Positions 1 through 8,883 of a DNA stretch of 64,000 nucleotides are shown one piece after another. Source of the stretch: Paenibacillus segetis (GTDB taxonomy: Bacteria; Bacillota; Bacilli; Paenibacillales; Paenibacillaceae); contig NZ_BMFT01000002.1 of NCBI RefSeq assembly GCF_014639155.1, positions 434,001 through 498,000 on the forward strand, written 5' to 3'. The translations under genes and the position numbers were made by a program. Positions within the stretch are counted from its first letter, which is position 1; the number at the start of each line of letters is the position of its first letter. A model generated the notes under the pieces. It did not search any database. It worked only from the letters and a program-made list of their open reading frames with translations, and was not told the DNA's origin.

Positions 1-43
1 AAAAAATCAGCCAAGACTCGCACATGAATAGGGGGAGATGTTG

Positions 44-1246
44 ATGCAGCATAAAGTGACACGAATTTATAACGCAGACATTTTAACGCCTGAGGGCTGG
101 ATTAAGAACGGTAGCTTACTTATTGAAAATGGCAAGATCTCGAAAATTATGGATTCTGTAACTTCTTTAGAAGACGAGAGTAACGCACAGGTGAGTGTGG
201 ATGCTCACGGTAGGCTTCTGCTACCGGGATTTATTGATATTCATGTTCATGGCGGTGGTGGTTACGATGCCATGTTGGGAAATACGGAGCATGTCCACGG
301 CATGTGCCGATTTCATGCATCCAATGGAACAACTTCTTTATTAGCAACGACACTTACTGCGACACATGAGGAGATTATCTCCGCGCTGGATAGTATTGCT
401 ACAGCGATGAAGGAAGAGCGTGAACCTGATGGGGCGAATTTGTTAGGCGCTCACTTAGAAGGTCCTTTTCTGAATCCATCAAGATGTGGAGCACAGAATC
501 CTGCCGATCTTCGTGAGCCTTCTATTGAAGAATTCGATGCCTTCTGGTCAGCTTCGCAAGGAACGATCAAGTTAATGACGATTGCTCCTGAATTGAATCA
601 TGCGGAAGAAGTTATCCGTCATGCCGTGGATAAGGACGTCGTTATTTCCTTAGGCCATACCGATGCTGATTACGAAACGATGAAGAGGGCAACGGAGTGG
701 GGAGCTAAACAAGTCACCCATCTGTTCAATGGAATGAGGCCGTTACATCATAGAGAACCAGGTGCGGCCGGTGGCTCTCTCATGTTGGATCAGTTAGCGG
801 TTGAAATGATTTGCGACGGCATTCATGTACATCCTAGTCTGATCAAATGGGCTTTTGACATAAAGCCGGAGGGAAAAGTTCTTCTGATTACAGATAGCAT
901 GTGTGCGGCGGGCCTATCCGACGGGGAATATGTGCTTGGTAAACTGCCTGTCATCATGAAACAAGGCAAAGTCTATTTGAAGCAAGAAGACGGAACGGAA
1001 GGTGGCTTAGCCGGTAGTTCGCTGACGATGATCGAGGCTTTGGCTAACGCCGTGAAGTTCACAGGAATGGACATCGCTGATCTTGTTCCCGCGCTAACGA
1101 TTTATCCTGCTACACAAATCGGCGTTCAAGACACGAAGGGAACCATTGAGCTGGGTAAGGATGCCGATCTTATTATTGTGAACGAGCAGTTTAAAGTATG
1201 CCAAACATTTGTGCAGGGCAGTAGGGTTTTTGATTGTGAGTCCTAA
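44..1246 (+). CDS. nagA: N-acetylglucosamine/galactosamine-6-phosphate deacetylase
   Basis: Amidohydrolase-fold enzyme that removes acetate from an N-acetylhexosamine 6-phosphate in the cytoplasm. Family landmarks visible are the metal-binding HVHGGGG near residue 70, HLEGPF near 140, SLGHTDA near 205, HLFNGM near 230 and ITDSM near 285. About 400 residues is normal for NagA/AgaA. An ATG at 38 directly abuts the GGGGGAG ribosome binding site, so the second ATG at 44 is preferred for spacing. It heads an operon with a ROK kinase, a tagatose/fructose-bisphosphate aldolase, a PfkB kinase and a DeoR regulator. That company fits AgaA (N-acetylgalactosamine) at least as well as NagA; the sequence alone does not settle the substrate. 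Confidence 0.93.
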   Translation: MQHKVTRIYNADILTPEGWIKNGSLLIENGKISKIMDSVTSLEDESNAQVSVDAHGRLLLPGFIDIHVHGGGGYDAMLGNTEHVHGMCRFHASNGTTSLLATTLTATHEEIISALDSIATAMKEEREPDGANLLGAHLEGPFLNPSRCGAQNPADLREPSIEEFDAFWSASQGTIKLMTIAPELNHAEEVIRHAVDKDVVISLGHTDADYETMKRATEWGAKQVTHLFNGMRPLHHREPGAAGGSLMLDQLAVEMICDGIHVHPSLIKWAFDIKPEGKVLLITDSMCAAGLSDGEYVLGKLPVIMKQGKVYLKQEDGTEGGLAGSSLTMIEALANAVKFTGMDIADLVPALTIYPATQIGVQDTKGTIELGKDADLIIVNEQFKVCQTFVQGSRVFDCES

Positions 1247-1279
1247 TCCTATGTGAAGAGTGAGAGGAGTGATCATCTT

Positions 1280-2242
1280 TTGAAATATGCAGCTGGCGTT
1301 GATGTTGGTGGTACAAATATTGAATGCGGCTTATTAGATGAACTCGGTAATGTCCTATTTAAACGGAAATACCCGACCTCCCCTGAAAGAGGCGCGGGGG
1401 CTATTTTGGAGAGTATCGCTGTGACACTTGAACAGCTTAGGGAAGAAGCCGGAATTGCTGCTGAAGATCTAGAAGTCATAGGTTTAGGCATTCCGGGGCT
1501 CGTTGATCCCGAGGCAGGTGTTAGCGTCCGGGCAGTTAATCTGAACTGGAATCAGGTTCCAGTGGCGGCTAAGCTCAGAGAACTTACTGGTAAGCCGGTC
1601 TTTATTGATAACGATGTACGACTGTATATATATGGCGAAGCGATTGCAGGTGCTGGCCGCGGACATGATTTTGTGTACGGCGTTACGATCGGCACGGGGC
1701 TAGCAGCAGCGTTTGTACAACGTGGAGAGATACATCATGGACATCGCTTCATGGCAGGCGAGATCGGACATGTACCACTCGATCATGTGGACTTTAAATG
1801 TGGCTGCGGTCAAATTGGTTGTCTCGAAACGATCGTCTCTGCGACCGGGATCGCCAAGCAAGCTCGGACCCGCATCGAACAAGGCGAAGCAAGCTTGCTT
1901 ACGGAGTGGTTTGCAGATGTAAACGATATTCGCTCTAGCGATGTATCCCGTGCATGTCAGGAAGGCGATGAGTTGTCACGTGATGTCCTTGCACAAACGG
2001 GACGTGAACTTGGACGTGCACTCGCATGGGTCGTTCCGACACTTTCACCTGATGTCATTGTGATTGGTGGAGGGGGCGCATTAGCCGGCGAATATATTTT
2101 TGAACCGATGAAAGAAGAATTAAATAATCGAATACTGCAGGATTATCGCAATCATTTTGCTATCAAAAGTGCAGAGTTAAATGACAATGCAGGGATCATC
2201 GGTAGTGCGCTTTGGGCATTACATCGAAATAAACAAGGTTAA
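1280..2242 (+). CDS. ROK-family sugar kinase (glucokinase / N-acetylhexosamine kinase)
   Basis: ROK (repressor/ORF/kinase) family enzyme, probably phosphorylating a hexose or N-acetylhexosamine with ATP. The N-terminal phosphate-binding DVGGTN motif, the ExGH segment (GEIGHV) and the zinc-binding signature CGCGQIGCLE are all present. There is no N-terminal winged helix, so this is a kinase and not a NagC-type repressor. The reading frame can start at GTG 1253. TTG 1280 is better placed behind the GAGAGGAGTG ribosome binding site and gives the normal start MKYAAGVDVGG, about 320 residues. It follows nagA by about 30 bases and precedes the aldolase, so it may feed the deacetylase with 6-phosphorylated substrate (AgaK-like). 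Exact sugar unknown. Confidence 0.88.
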   Translation: MKYAAGVDVGGTNIECGLLDELGNVLFKRKYPTSPERGAGAILESIAVTLEQLREEAGIAAEDLEVIGLGIPGLVDPEAGVSVRAVNLNWNQVPVAAKLRELTGKPVFIDNDVRLYIYGEAIAGAGRGHDFVYGVTIGTGLAAAFVQRGEIHHGHRFMAGEIGHVPLDHVDFKCGCGQIGCLETIVSATGIAKQARTRIEQGEASLLTEWFADVNDIRSSDVSRACQEGDELSRDVLAQTGRELGRALAWVVPTLSPDVIVIGGGGALAGEYIFEPMKEELNNRILQDYRNHFAIKSAELNDNAGIIGSALWALHRNKQG

Positions 2243-2260
2243 TCAATTACACCATATAGA

Positions 2261-2275
2261 GCCAGTCTTACTGGC
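2261..2275 (+). other. Small intercistronic hairpin GCCAG/CTGGC
   Basis: A five-base-pair perfect stem (GCCAG, loop TCTTA, CTGGC) lies between the ROK kinase and the aldolase. No T-run follows, so it is not a convincing terminator. It may stabilise or process the polycistronic message. Confidence 0.4.
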
Positions 2276-2280
2276 ACAAA

Positions 2281-2357
2281 ATTAAGCCTATGCTTACGAT
2301 GCAAGTTTTGTTCGAAGGATAACCATTGAAGCATATGCTCACAAAACTTTTAGGAGG
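2281..2357 (+). promoter_or_regulatory. Leader element (copy 1) with interleaved pairings next to the ribosome binding site
   Basis: The core at 2290-2312 (begins ATGCTTACGA, continues with GCAAGTTTTG) recurs upstream of the gene at 50006. In this copy TATGCTT (2289-2295) complements AAGCATA (2329-2335), and AAGTTTTGT (2303-2311) complements ACAAAACTT (2341-2349). The order 1-2-1'-2' is that of an H-type pseudoknot or of two mutually exclusive stems. The last strand ends two bases before AGGAGG (2352-2357). The pairings are read directly; a regulatory role in translation of the aldolase gene is inference. Confidence 0.5.
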
Positions 2358-2365
2358 AACTTATT

Positions 2366-3232
2366 ATGTCACTTATTTCATCTACTGAAATGCTGCAAAT
2401 TGCCCGTAAAAACAAATACGCTGTGGGTGCTTTCAACGTTCATACCTTGGAAATGCTGCAAGCGGTTGTTGAAGCTGCGGTTGAAACGAATTCCCCGCTT
2501 ATCATTCAATCTACTGTTGGAACAGTTAAGCACTTAGGTCCAGACTATATCGCAGCAGCTGCTAAGGTTGCGGCTGATCGTACAGGGCTTCCAATCGCTT
2601 TGCATTTGGATCACTGCACAGATTTCGATACAATTGTTCAATGTATCCGCGCAGGATATACTTCGGTGATGATCGACGCATCTATGTTTGCATTTGAAGA
2701 AAATGTGGAACGTACGCTTAAAGTTATGGAACTTGCTCGTGCCGTAGGTGTTAACGTAGAAGCTGAGCTTGGTAAGGTAGGCGGTGTTGAGGATGATATC
2801 GTCGTGGCTGATCACGAAGCGATGCTCGCTGACCCAGAGGATTGCAAATTGTTCGTTGAGCGTACAGGTGTACTTACACTTGCACCAGCAATCGGTACAG
2901 CTCATGGTATTTATAAAGGCGAGCCAAACATTGACTTCGATCGTATCGCAAAAATTGCTGAGACCGTTGATGTTCCATTAGTTCTGCATGGTGGATCAGG
3001 AATTCCAGCTGAGCAGGTGAAAAAAGCAGTTGCTCTAGGTATGTCCAAAATGAACGTTGCTACGGAATTACGTATCGCGTTCTCGAATGCGATTAAAGAC
3101 GTATTTGCTGCCAATCCGGAAGAGAATGACCCACGTAAATATATGGTTCCTGCCAAAGAAGCTGTGAAGCGTCTGGCGATTGAAAAAATGGAGCTTTGTG
3201 GATGTATCGGCAAAGCAAGCGATGTGAAATGA
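2366..3232 (+). CDS. Class II fructose/tagatose-bisphosphate aldolase
   Basis: Zinc-dependent class II aldolase of the GatY/KbaY/FbaA family, splitting a ketose 1,6-bisphosphate into dihydroxyacetone phosphate and glyceraldehyde 3-phosphate. Visible are the zinc ligands in LHLDHC (about residue 80) and in AIGTAHG (about 180), the second HGGSGI segment (about 210) and the phosphate-binding NVATELR. At 288 residues it matches the shorter GatY/AgaY subgroup. The start has an ideal AGGAGG eight bases upstream. It overlaps the PfkB gene by ATGA, implying translational coupling. With a downstream tagatose-6-phosphate-kinase-like gene, tagatose 1,6-bisphosphate is a likely substrate, though fructose bisphosphate cannot be excluded. 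Confidence 0.9.
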   Translation: MSLISSTEMLQIARKNKYAVGAFNVHTLEMLQAVVEAAVETNSPLIIQSTVGTVKHLGPDYIAAAAKVAADRTGLPIALHLDHCTDFDTIVQCIRAGYTSVMIDASMFAFEENVERTLKVMELARAVGVNVEAELGKVGGVEDDIVVADHEAMLADPEDCKLFVERTGVLTLAPAIGTAHGIYKGEPNIDFDRIAKIAETVDVPLVLHGGSGIPAEQVKKAVALGMSKMNVATELRIAFSNAIKDVFAANPEENDPRKYMVPAKEAVKRLAIEKMELCGCIGKASDVK

Positions 3233-4158
3233 TTACAACGGTTACGCTTAATGCGGCCATCGATAAAACGTACTATGTAAGTCAGTTCGGGCCGGGACAC
3301 GTGCATCGCGTCTCCCGGCAAATTGCCGAACCCGGTGGCAAAGGGATTAATGTCGCTAAAGTCATCTCGCTTCTTGGTGGTAAGGTAGCAGCGACTGGAT
3401 TTATCGCAGGTAGTAGTGGCTCATTTATTGAGAATAGTCTGATGGACAGGGGGATTCAAACCTCCTTTGTTCGTGTACCTGGAGAATCACGTGTTTGCTT
3501 AAATATTATCGATGAGTCAAATGGAAGCTCAACAGAGTTACTTGAACAGGGTCCGTCTGTCGACCAAGTAGCAGTGAAGGACATCAAAGAAACGGTACAC
3601 AGACTTGCACTGCAATCGAGTATTGTCGTCCTATCCGGTAGCCTGCCTCCAGGTGCACCTGCCCAATTGTATGCTGATCTTATCGACATCGTGAAGTCAA
3701 CTCATGCACGCGTATTCCTGGATACAAGCGGAGCGGCCCTGAATAGTGGACTACAAGCTCAGCCTTATTTTGTTAAGCCAAATGAACATGAATTAGCTGC
3801 ATTCCTAGGACGAGATCAACTAGCCCCAACCGAGTGGGCTGAGGCAGCGCACAAACTAGCAGCAGAGGGAATAGCTCAAGTGTGCGTCACTCTAGGTAGC
3901 CGTGGATCGATTGCTATTATTGATGGTGAAGGATATCATATCACTCCACCAACCATTCAGGCTGTAAATACAGTTGGCTGTGGTGATTCATTTGTTGCAG
4001 GTATGGCCTATGCCGAAGAGCGTGGAGACTCTCCCGCTGAGAAGCTGCGCATAGCTTCAGCCGTCGCGGCTGCCAATGCCATGTCAGATAAAGCAGGTCA
4101 TTTCGATTATGCGCTTTTCCAAGATTACGTTAAACAAGTACAAGTCGCAGCCCTATAA
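3229..4158 (+). CDS. 1-phosphofructokinase / tagatose-6-phosphate kinase (PfkB family)
   Basis: Ribokinase/PfkB-fold kinase producing the ketose bisphosphate used by the preceding aldolase. The substrate-binding glycine motif GGKGINVAKV (about residue 38) and the C-terminal anion-hole motif NTVGCGDSFVAG (about 250), which carries the catalytic Asp, are present. Length (309 aa) is typical of LacC/FruK. An open frame extends back to 3196, but the natural start is ATG 3229, overlapping the aldolase stop as ATGA and giving MITTVTLNAA, the usual family N terminus. No PTS or fructose transporter is adjacent, so tagatose-6-phosphate kinase in an aga-like pathway is favoured over FruK by context only. 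Confidence 0.87.
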   Translation: MITTVTLNAAIDKTYYVSQFGPGHVHRVSRQIAEPGGKGINVAKVISLLGGKVAATGFIAGSSGSFIENSLMDRGIQTSFVRVPGESRVCLNIIDESNGSSTELLEQGPSVDQVAVKDIKETVHRLALQSSIVVLSGSLPPGAPAQLYADLIDIVKSTHARVFLDTSGAALNSGLQAQPYFVKPNEHELAAFLGRDQLAPTEWAEAAHKLAAEGIAQVCVTLGSRGSIAIIDGEGYHITPPTIQAVNTVGCGDSFVAGMAYAEERGDSPAEKLRIASAVAAANAMSDKAGHFDYALFQDYVKQVQVAAL

Positions 4159-4181
4159 GTGTAAGTAGCTAGTAGCGGTTA

Positions 4182-4210
4182 TTGCAATTCCCTCGAACTC
4201 ACTTGCAATT
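4182..4210 (+). promoter_or_regulatory. Direct repeat TTGCAATT, possible DeoR-family operator
   Basis: TTGCAATT occurs at 4182-4189 and again at 4203-4210, start to start 21 bases, about two helical turns and so on the same DNA face. It lies in the gap between the PfkB gene and the DeoR-type regulator. DeoR-family proteins often bind phased direct repeats, so autoregulation is plausible but unproven. Confidence 0.35.
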
Positions 4211-4274
4211 TAGCCCTTCATCCTCCAAAATTAGGATTAGCATGGATGACGTCAAGTCATCAAAGGAGAGAGTT

Positions 4275-5072
4275 ATGGAATACTCAAAGAGTGAGTTACG
4301 CAGGTCCAAACTTCTGGAACTCATTAAATTGCATGGTAAAGTATCAATTCAAGAAATGATCGAGACCATAGGGTGCTCGGAAGCTACCGCACGTCGCGAT
4401 CTCGATTTGCTAGAGAAATCAGGGCAAATCATTCGGACAATTGGGGGAGCCATCTATGAAGGCTCACTTATGCAGACAACATCTGAGTTGCCCTTTGCAG
4501 ATAAACGTTTTTTTCAGCGGCAAGGTAAGGAACGAATCGCTGAAGTGGCTGCCGAACTGGTAGAAGAAGGCGACATCGTTTGCCTCACGGGAGGTACAAC
4601 GACGTTTTTCATCGCCAGAGCTTTGAAGAAGAAACGGAACATCACGATTGTCACCAATGCGGTGAATATCGCTTCTGAATTAGCGGATGCAGATGGCGTT
4701 CAAGTGGTTGTCATTGGCGGCGTCATGCGTGCTAAGAGCTATGAACTTAGCGGTCCGCTCGCGGAGAGCGTTATTGAAAAGATCAACATCACGAAGATGT
4801 TTCTAGGTATAGATGGAGTCTCTCAAGCTCATGGATTTACGATGCATTCCGAGCTGGAGGCGCGTATTGCCCAACTTCTAATCGAACGTTCGAGTCAAGT
4901 TTATGCCGTATTCGACCAGAGCAAACTCGAGAAAAGTGCGCTGTTTACGATCATTCCATTGCAGCGGGCAACAGGAGTCATCACGAACAAGAAACCGGAA
5001 GGCTGGTTCGAGCAAGTATGTAAAGAACAGAAAATCGCTGTTCATACAACAATAGAAGACGTCGCTCATTAG
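4275..5072 (+). CDS. DeoR-family transcriptional regulator
   Basis: Sugar-phosphate-responsive repressor of the DeoR/GlpR family. The N-terminal winged helix (about residues 5-55) contains the hallmark run SEATARRDLDLLEKSG, followed by the IGGA segment. The C-terminal half is the isomerase-like sensor domain (LTGGTTTFFIAR near 100, GGVMR near 150, GIDGVS near 180). The frame is open from 4182, but ATG 4275 follows AAAGGAGAG and starts where the DNA-binding domain begins (MEYSKSELRR), 265 residues. Last gene of the operon, most likely its regulator (AgaR-like). A strong bidirectional terminator follows. Confidence 0.9.
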   Translation: MEYSKSELRRSKLLELIKLHGKVSIQEMIETIGCSEATARRDLDLLEKSGQIIRTIGGAIYEGSLMQTTSELPFADKRFFQRQGKERIAEVAAELVEEGDIVCLTGGTTTFFIARALKKKRNITIVTNAVNIASELADADGVQVVVIGGVMRAKSYELSGPLAESVIEKINITKMFLGIDGVSQAHGFTMHSELEARIAQLLIERSSQVYAVFDQSKLEKSALFTIIPLQRATGVITNKKPEGWFEQVCKEQKIAVHTTIEDVAH

Positions 5073-5112
5073 GGATAGGTTCCTTGTCTTATTTTCTAAC
5101 GCTAAAAAAAGA

Positions 5113-5157
5113 GGGTGCTCCAAAGACCATGTAAATGGCTATCGGAGCACCCCTTTT
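5113..5157. terminator. Bidirectional intrinsic terminator between deoR-type gene and pepT
   Basis: GGGTGCTCC (5113-5121) pairs with GGAGCACCC (5144-5152), with an inner CCAT/ATGG stem. A-rich sequence precedes and CTTTTAAT follows, serving both convergent genes. Confidence 0.85.
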
Positions 5158-5171
5158 AATTATCCTCACAC

Positions 5172-6404
5172 TTAAGCTCTTTGCTCAAATTGCTCCACAA
5201 TTCCCACGATCACTTTACTCGCATAGATCATACTTTCAACGGATACATATTCGAATTTACCGTGGAAATTCTCTCCGCCTGCGAACAAGTTTGGTGTGGG
5301 AAGTCCCATATAGGAAAGCTGGGAGCCGTCTGTACCCCCGCGAATCGGTTTTATGATAGGCTCGATGCCAAGACCCTCCATAACATCACGGGCAATATGC
5401 ACGATTTCGATCACAGGTTCGATTTTTTCCTTCATATTATAATACGAGTCCTTCATCTCCAAAATGAGATTGTCCTCACCGTAAATACCTCTTAACTCCT
5501 CCACAATACGCTGCACATTAGCTTTACGCTCTTCGAATCGATCTCGGTCAAAATCTCGAATTATATATTGGAGTTTGGTTTGCTCTACATTTCCTTGTAT
5601 GGATTCCAGATGATAGAAGCCTTCATACCCCTCAGTTGATTCGGGTGCTTCTTCTGCAGGCAGACGACGTTGGATCTCCATAGCAATTTTGGCGGAGTTA
5701 ATCATCGTTCCTTTGGCAGAGCCAGGATGAATATTAACTCCTTTGCACCATATTTTTACCGAGGCCGCGTTGAAGCTCTCATACTCCAGCTCACCCAGTT
5801 GCCCACCATCTACGGTGTAAGCGTACTTAGCCCCAAATGCTGCTACATCAAAGCGTTCTGGACCTCGGCCGATTTCTTCATCAGGGGTAAAAGCAACCCG
5901 AATAGTGCCATGTTTGATTTCAGGCTGTGCGTTCAGATAGGCCATTGCGGTCATGATTTCAGCGATTCCAGCTTTGTCGTCAGCCCCGAGCAGCGAAGTT
6001 CCGTCGGTTGTAATCAACGTCTGACCTTTGTATGTAAGAAGCTCTGGAAAGTTCTTGGGTGACAACACGATGCGCTGTGCTTGATTTAAAATAATGTCTC
6101 CGCCATCATAGTTCTCGACAATTTGTGGAGATACATTAGCGCCATTGAAATCTGGAGCCGTATCTAAATGTGCAAGGAATCCGATGACCGGTACTTCTTT
6201 TTGTGTATTAGCAGGGAGTGTAGCCATGACATAACCATACTCGTCTATACTAATATCTTGCATCCCAATGGCGCCCAGCTCTTCCACCAGTTGATGAGCT
6301 AGTGTTAATTGTCCGGGGGTTGAGGGACAGCTCTCCTGATCTTCATTTGATTGTGTGTCGACTTGTACATAGGAGGTAAATCTGCGGATCAATTCTTCTT
6401 TCAA
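5172..6404 (-). CDS. pepT: Peptidase T (tripeptide aminopeptidase)
   Basis: Di-zinc M20B metallopeptidase releasing the N-terminal residue of tripeptides in the cytoplasm. Metal-site motifs are [11 protein letters not shown] (about residue 75-85), GADDKAG (about 140), TPDEEIGRG with the catalytic Glu pair (about 175) and GGTDGSQLS near the C terminus. At 410 residues it is full length. It starts at TTG 6404 behind an AAGGAAG-like site about 13 bases upstream; no better in-frame ATG is present at the family N terminus ([13 protein letters not shown]). Single-gene unit on the minus strand, convergent with the sugar operon. Confidence 0.95.
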   Translation of the reverse strand: MKEELIRRFTSYVQVDTQSNEDQESCPSTPGQLTLAHQLVEELGAIGMQDISIDEYGYVMATLPANTQKEVPVIGFLAHLDTAPDFNGANVSPQIVENYDGGDIILNQAQRIVLSPKNFPELLTYKGQTLITTDGTSLLGADDKAGIAEIMTAMAYLNAQPEIKHGTIRVAFTPDEEIGRGPERFDVAAFGAKYAYTVDGGQLGELEYESFNAASVKIWCKGVNIHPGSAKGTMINSAKIAMEIQRRLPAEEAPESTEGYEGFYHLESIQGNVEQTKLQYIIRDFDRDRFEERKANVQRIVEELRGIYGEDNLILEMKDSYYNMKEKIEPVIEIVHIARDVMEGLGIEPIIKPIRGGTDGSQLSYMGLPTPNLFAGGENFHGKFEYVSVESMIYASKVIVGIVEQFEQRA

Positions 6405-6535
6405 TGTGCTCAGCTTCTTCCTTTATATATTTGAGATGGGGTAACAGACAGTGCAGCTCTTTTATGATTATTAATTGTATCAAACGGTCCTAATACAATA
6501 AAGTATGAGGAACTAGCCTAGTTTTGAGACTTGGA

Positions 6536-6584
6536 AAAACACCGTGTTATTGCCAACTAACTAAGCAATACACGGTGTTTTTTT
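6536..6584 (-). terminator. Intrinsic terminator of the luciferase-like oxidoreductase gene
   Basis: AACACCGTGTTATTGC (6538-6553) pairs with GCAATACACGGTGTTT (6564-6579), a long nearly perfect stem. T-runs occur on both strands, but only the minus-strand gene ending at 6599 reads into it. Confidence 0.85.
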
Positions 6585-6598
6585 GATACATATATAAA

Positions 6599-7642
6599 TT
6601 ATTTCTTATTAAACATTTCGGCTAACAACTCGTAAGAGCGCAAACGAGCCTTATGATCATATACTTGAGCGGATACGATCATTTCATCGGCACCCGTTTC
6701 CTGTAAATGAGATTCCAAGATCTTACGGACGGTATCTGGGCTTCCGACTGCCGCATAACTGAATTTACTGCGTACAATAGCCTTCTCTTGGGCATTCCAA
6801 AGGGTATCCATATTGTCTACCGGTGCTTGTAACGGGCCTGTACGTCCGCGAATCAGATTCAGGAACTGCTGCTCTTGTGAAGTCGCTAGTCTACGCGCTT
6901 CCTCATCACTATCGGCAACGATAACACTTACACCAATCATAGCATAAGGTTGTGCTAATGCCTCAGATGGGCGAAATTGACTGCGGTATATTTCCAAAGC
7001 AGGTAGCAAATATTCAGGAGCGAAGTGACTGGCAAAAGCAAACGGCAAGCCAAGTCTTCCGGATAGCTCTGCACTAAAACCACTGGACCCAAGCAACCAA
7101 ATTGGAATGTTCAAGCCTTCGCCAGGGATCGCTCTAACTCTCGTAGAGGATCCAGTCGCGGGTGGGTTGAAATAGTTGCGAAGTTCATTTAATCGTTCTG
7201 GGAAGTCCATTCCATTGCTTCCAGGTCCACGCCGCAATGCTTGAGACGTTAGTTGGTCTGATCCCGGGGCTCTTCCAAGTCCAAGATCAATACGTCCAGG
7301 AAACAGGGATTCCAGTGTTCCAAATTGCTCCGCTATGACCAGTGGGGAATGGTTGGGTAACATGATTCCACCGGAACCTACTCTTATTCTGGTTGTTCCC
7401 GCTGCGACATGCCCGATAACAACTGATGTAGCTGAGCTTGCGATACCCGGCATATTATGGTGTTCGGCTAGCCAGTATCGGTTGTATCCCCATTGATCAG
7501 CATGTTGTGCTAGATCAAGGGTATTTCGCAGCGAGTCTGCTGCCGTGCCTTCTGCTGTAATCGGCGCGAGATCAAGAATGGATACAGGAATATCTGAAAG
7601 CTTAGGAGTAAGGTTCTGACTTACAGAATGGTCTGGGCTCAT
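6599..7642 (-). CDS. LLM-class (luciferase-like) flavin-dependent oxidoreductase
   Basis: Bacterial-luciferase-like monooxygenase/oxidoreductase with a TIM-barrel fold using reduced flavin. The family pattern [15 protein letters not shown] is near residue 60, followed by [18 protein letters not shown] and [12 protein letters not shown], as in the YvbT/MsnO8-type subgroup. Length is 347 residues from ATG 7642; a TTG at 7663 also opens the frame, but AAGGAGG lies between the two, so the ATG is correct. It stands alone with its own terminator. The natural substrate of these small-genome-wide common proteins is usually unknown and no neighbour suggests one. Confidence 0.88.
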   Translation of the reverse strand: MSPDHSVSQNLTPKLSDIPVSILDLAPITAEGTAADSLRNTLDLAQHADQWGYNRYWLAEHHNMPGIASSATSVVIGHVAAGTTRIRVGSGGIMLPNHSPLVIAEQFGTLESLFPGRIDLGLGRAPGSDQLTSQALRRGPGSNGMDFPERLNELRNYFNPPATGSSTRVRAIPGEGLNIPIWLLGSSGFSAELSGRLGLPFAFASHFAPEYLLPALEIYRSQFRPSEALAQPYAMIGVSVIVADSDEEARRLATSQEQQFLNLIRGRTGPLQAPVDNMDTLWNAQEKAIVRSKFSYAAVGSPDTVRKILESHLQETGADEMIVSAQVYDHKARLRSYELLAEMFNKK

Positions 7643-7831
7643 TGTATGTGTGGCCTCCTTCAAGTTTTGTTAGCGTTACTTCCGAAAGTAGAGTTTATGC
7701 AAAAAATGCTTCGAGAGTACGCACATTATTTATGTTATTTACTTTCTTTTATATATTACTATTCTTATCATATCAAAATTGAACACCCGCTACAAAGTTT
7801 ATACTCGAAAATAGAAAAGTAACTAAAATGA

Positions 7832-7870
7832 AACAGGGTAGAATCCGAAAGGATTCTACCCTGTTTTTCA
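7832..7870 (-). terminator. Intrinsic terminator of the SDR gene
   Basis: AAACAGGGTAGAATCC (7832-7847) pairs with GGATTCTACCCTGTTT (7851-7866). T-rich sequence follows on either strand; the SDR gene ends at 7884 and reads leftwards into it. Confidence 0.8.
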
Positions 7871-7883
7871 TATTTGGCACAAA

Positions 7884-8636
7884 CTATCCGTTCATTACAC
7901 TACCACAGTTCGCACCAAGTACTTGACCGGAATAAATATTTCCGTCATCTGATGCTAAGAACATGACCGATCTAGCGATCTCTTGAGGGAAAGCAAGACG
8001 CCCTAATAAATAATGAGCTTCATTTTTATCGTGCCCTTCTTCTAATGAGGAACGAATATCTGTAAATGTACCTCCAGGAGCAACTGCATTCACAAGTATG
8101 TAAGGGGCGAGCTCTTTAGCAAGTGATTTGGTGAAGGCTGTGATACCGCCTTTTGCTGCAGCATAATGCGACAAATCCGCAGCTCCTTGACTGGCTAGAT
8201 CAGAGGTTACGTTGATGATTTTACCAGACCTTTGTGCCACCATTCGGCGTGCAGCCTCGCGTGAAGTGTTGAATGTTCCGTATAGATTGATCTTAATCAT
8301 GCGATCCCATTGTTCATCGGTCATTTCCGTAACTTTAGCGGTTTGTGCGATCCCGGCGTTGTTTACGAGAATGTCCAGCTTGCCAAATAATTCATCTACC
8401 ATGACGAACATGTCTCGCACTTGGGAAGAATCACTAACGTCTGCGGGGAGAACCTCTGCTCGGACTCCATGGGATTCCACCTGACGCTTCACATCCGCTG
8501 CCTCTTTTTCATCCCCATAGTAGTTGATGATCACGTTCATACCTGCCTTGGCAAATTCTAAGGCGATTGCCTTTCCGATCCCTCGACTGGCACCTGTAAT
8601 TAAGGCGGTCTTACTTTGTGCATTGTTGCTGATCAT
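7884..8636 (-). CDS. SDR-family NAD(P)-dependent oxidoreductase
   Basis: Classical short-chain dehydrogenase/reductase, about 250 residues. It has the Rossmann motif TGASRGIGKA near residue 15, NNAG near 90, the active-site Ser followed by YAAAK around 155-160, and APGGTFTDI after the last strand. Closest in feel to FabG/glucose-1-dehydrogenase-like 3-oxoacyl-type reductases, but the substrate cannot be named. The frame opens at 8702, yet ATG 8636 sits nine bases after GGAGGAG and begins just before the Rossmann fold. Monocistronic. Confidence 0.88.
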   Translation of the reverse strand: MISNNAQSKTALITGASRGIGKAIALEFAKAGMNVIINYYGDEKEAADVKRQVESHGVRAEVLPADVSDSSQVRDMFVMVDELFGKLDILVNNAGIAQTAKVTEMTDEQWDRMIKINLYGTFNTSREAARRMVAQRSGKIINVTSDLASQGAADLSHYAAAKGGITAFTKSLAKELAPYILVNAVAPGGTFTDIRSSLEEGHDKNEAHYLLGRLAFPQEIARSVMFLASDDGNIYSGQVLGANCGSVMNG

Positions 8637-8883
8637 ATTGTTTTTCTCCTCCGATTTTAAATATAGCGGGATATTATGAGTAGTATAAGTCCACTGTACC
8701 AAATGTTACCGACAAAATTCTACAAATTATTTAACAAATCAGCGTACTGGTGGATGGATCTAGGGTATTCTTGTTCAAATTTAAAAAGATTTTGTAATCC
8801 GTTTTAACTTTGTTGTGACCCTTTTTCTGAGCCCAAATCATATAATAGAAATATGAAGAGACCGAACACCAGAAAGGCGGAAC

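Noticed and set aside
2534..2905. 123-codon antisense ORF inside the aldolase gene
   Set aside because: Cys/His-rich shadow translation of a well conserved gene, without a ribosome site.
7628..7822. 64-codon plus-strand ORF overlapping the start of the LLM oxidoreductase gene
   Set aside because: No ribosome site; covers the complement of the other gene's ribosome site and leader.
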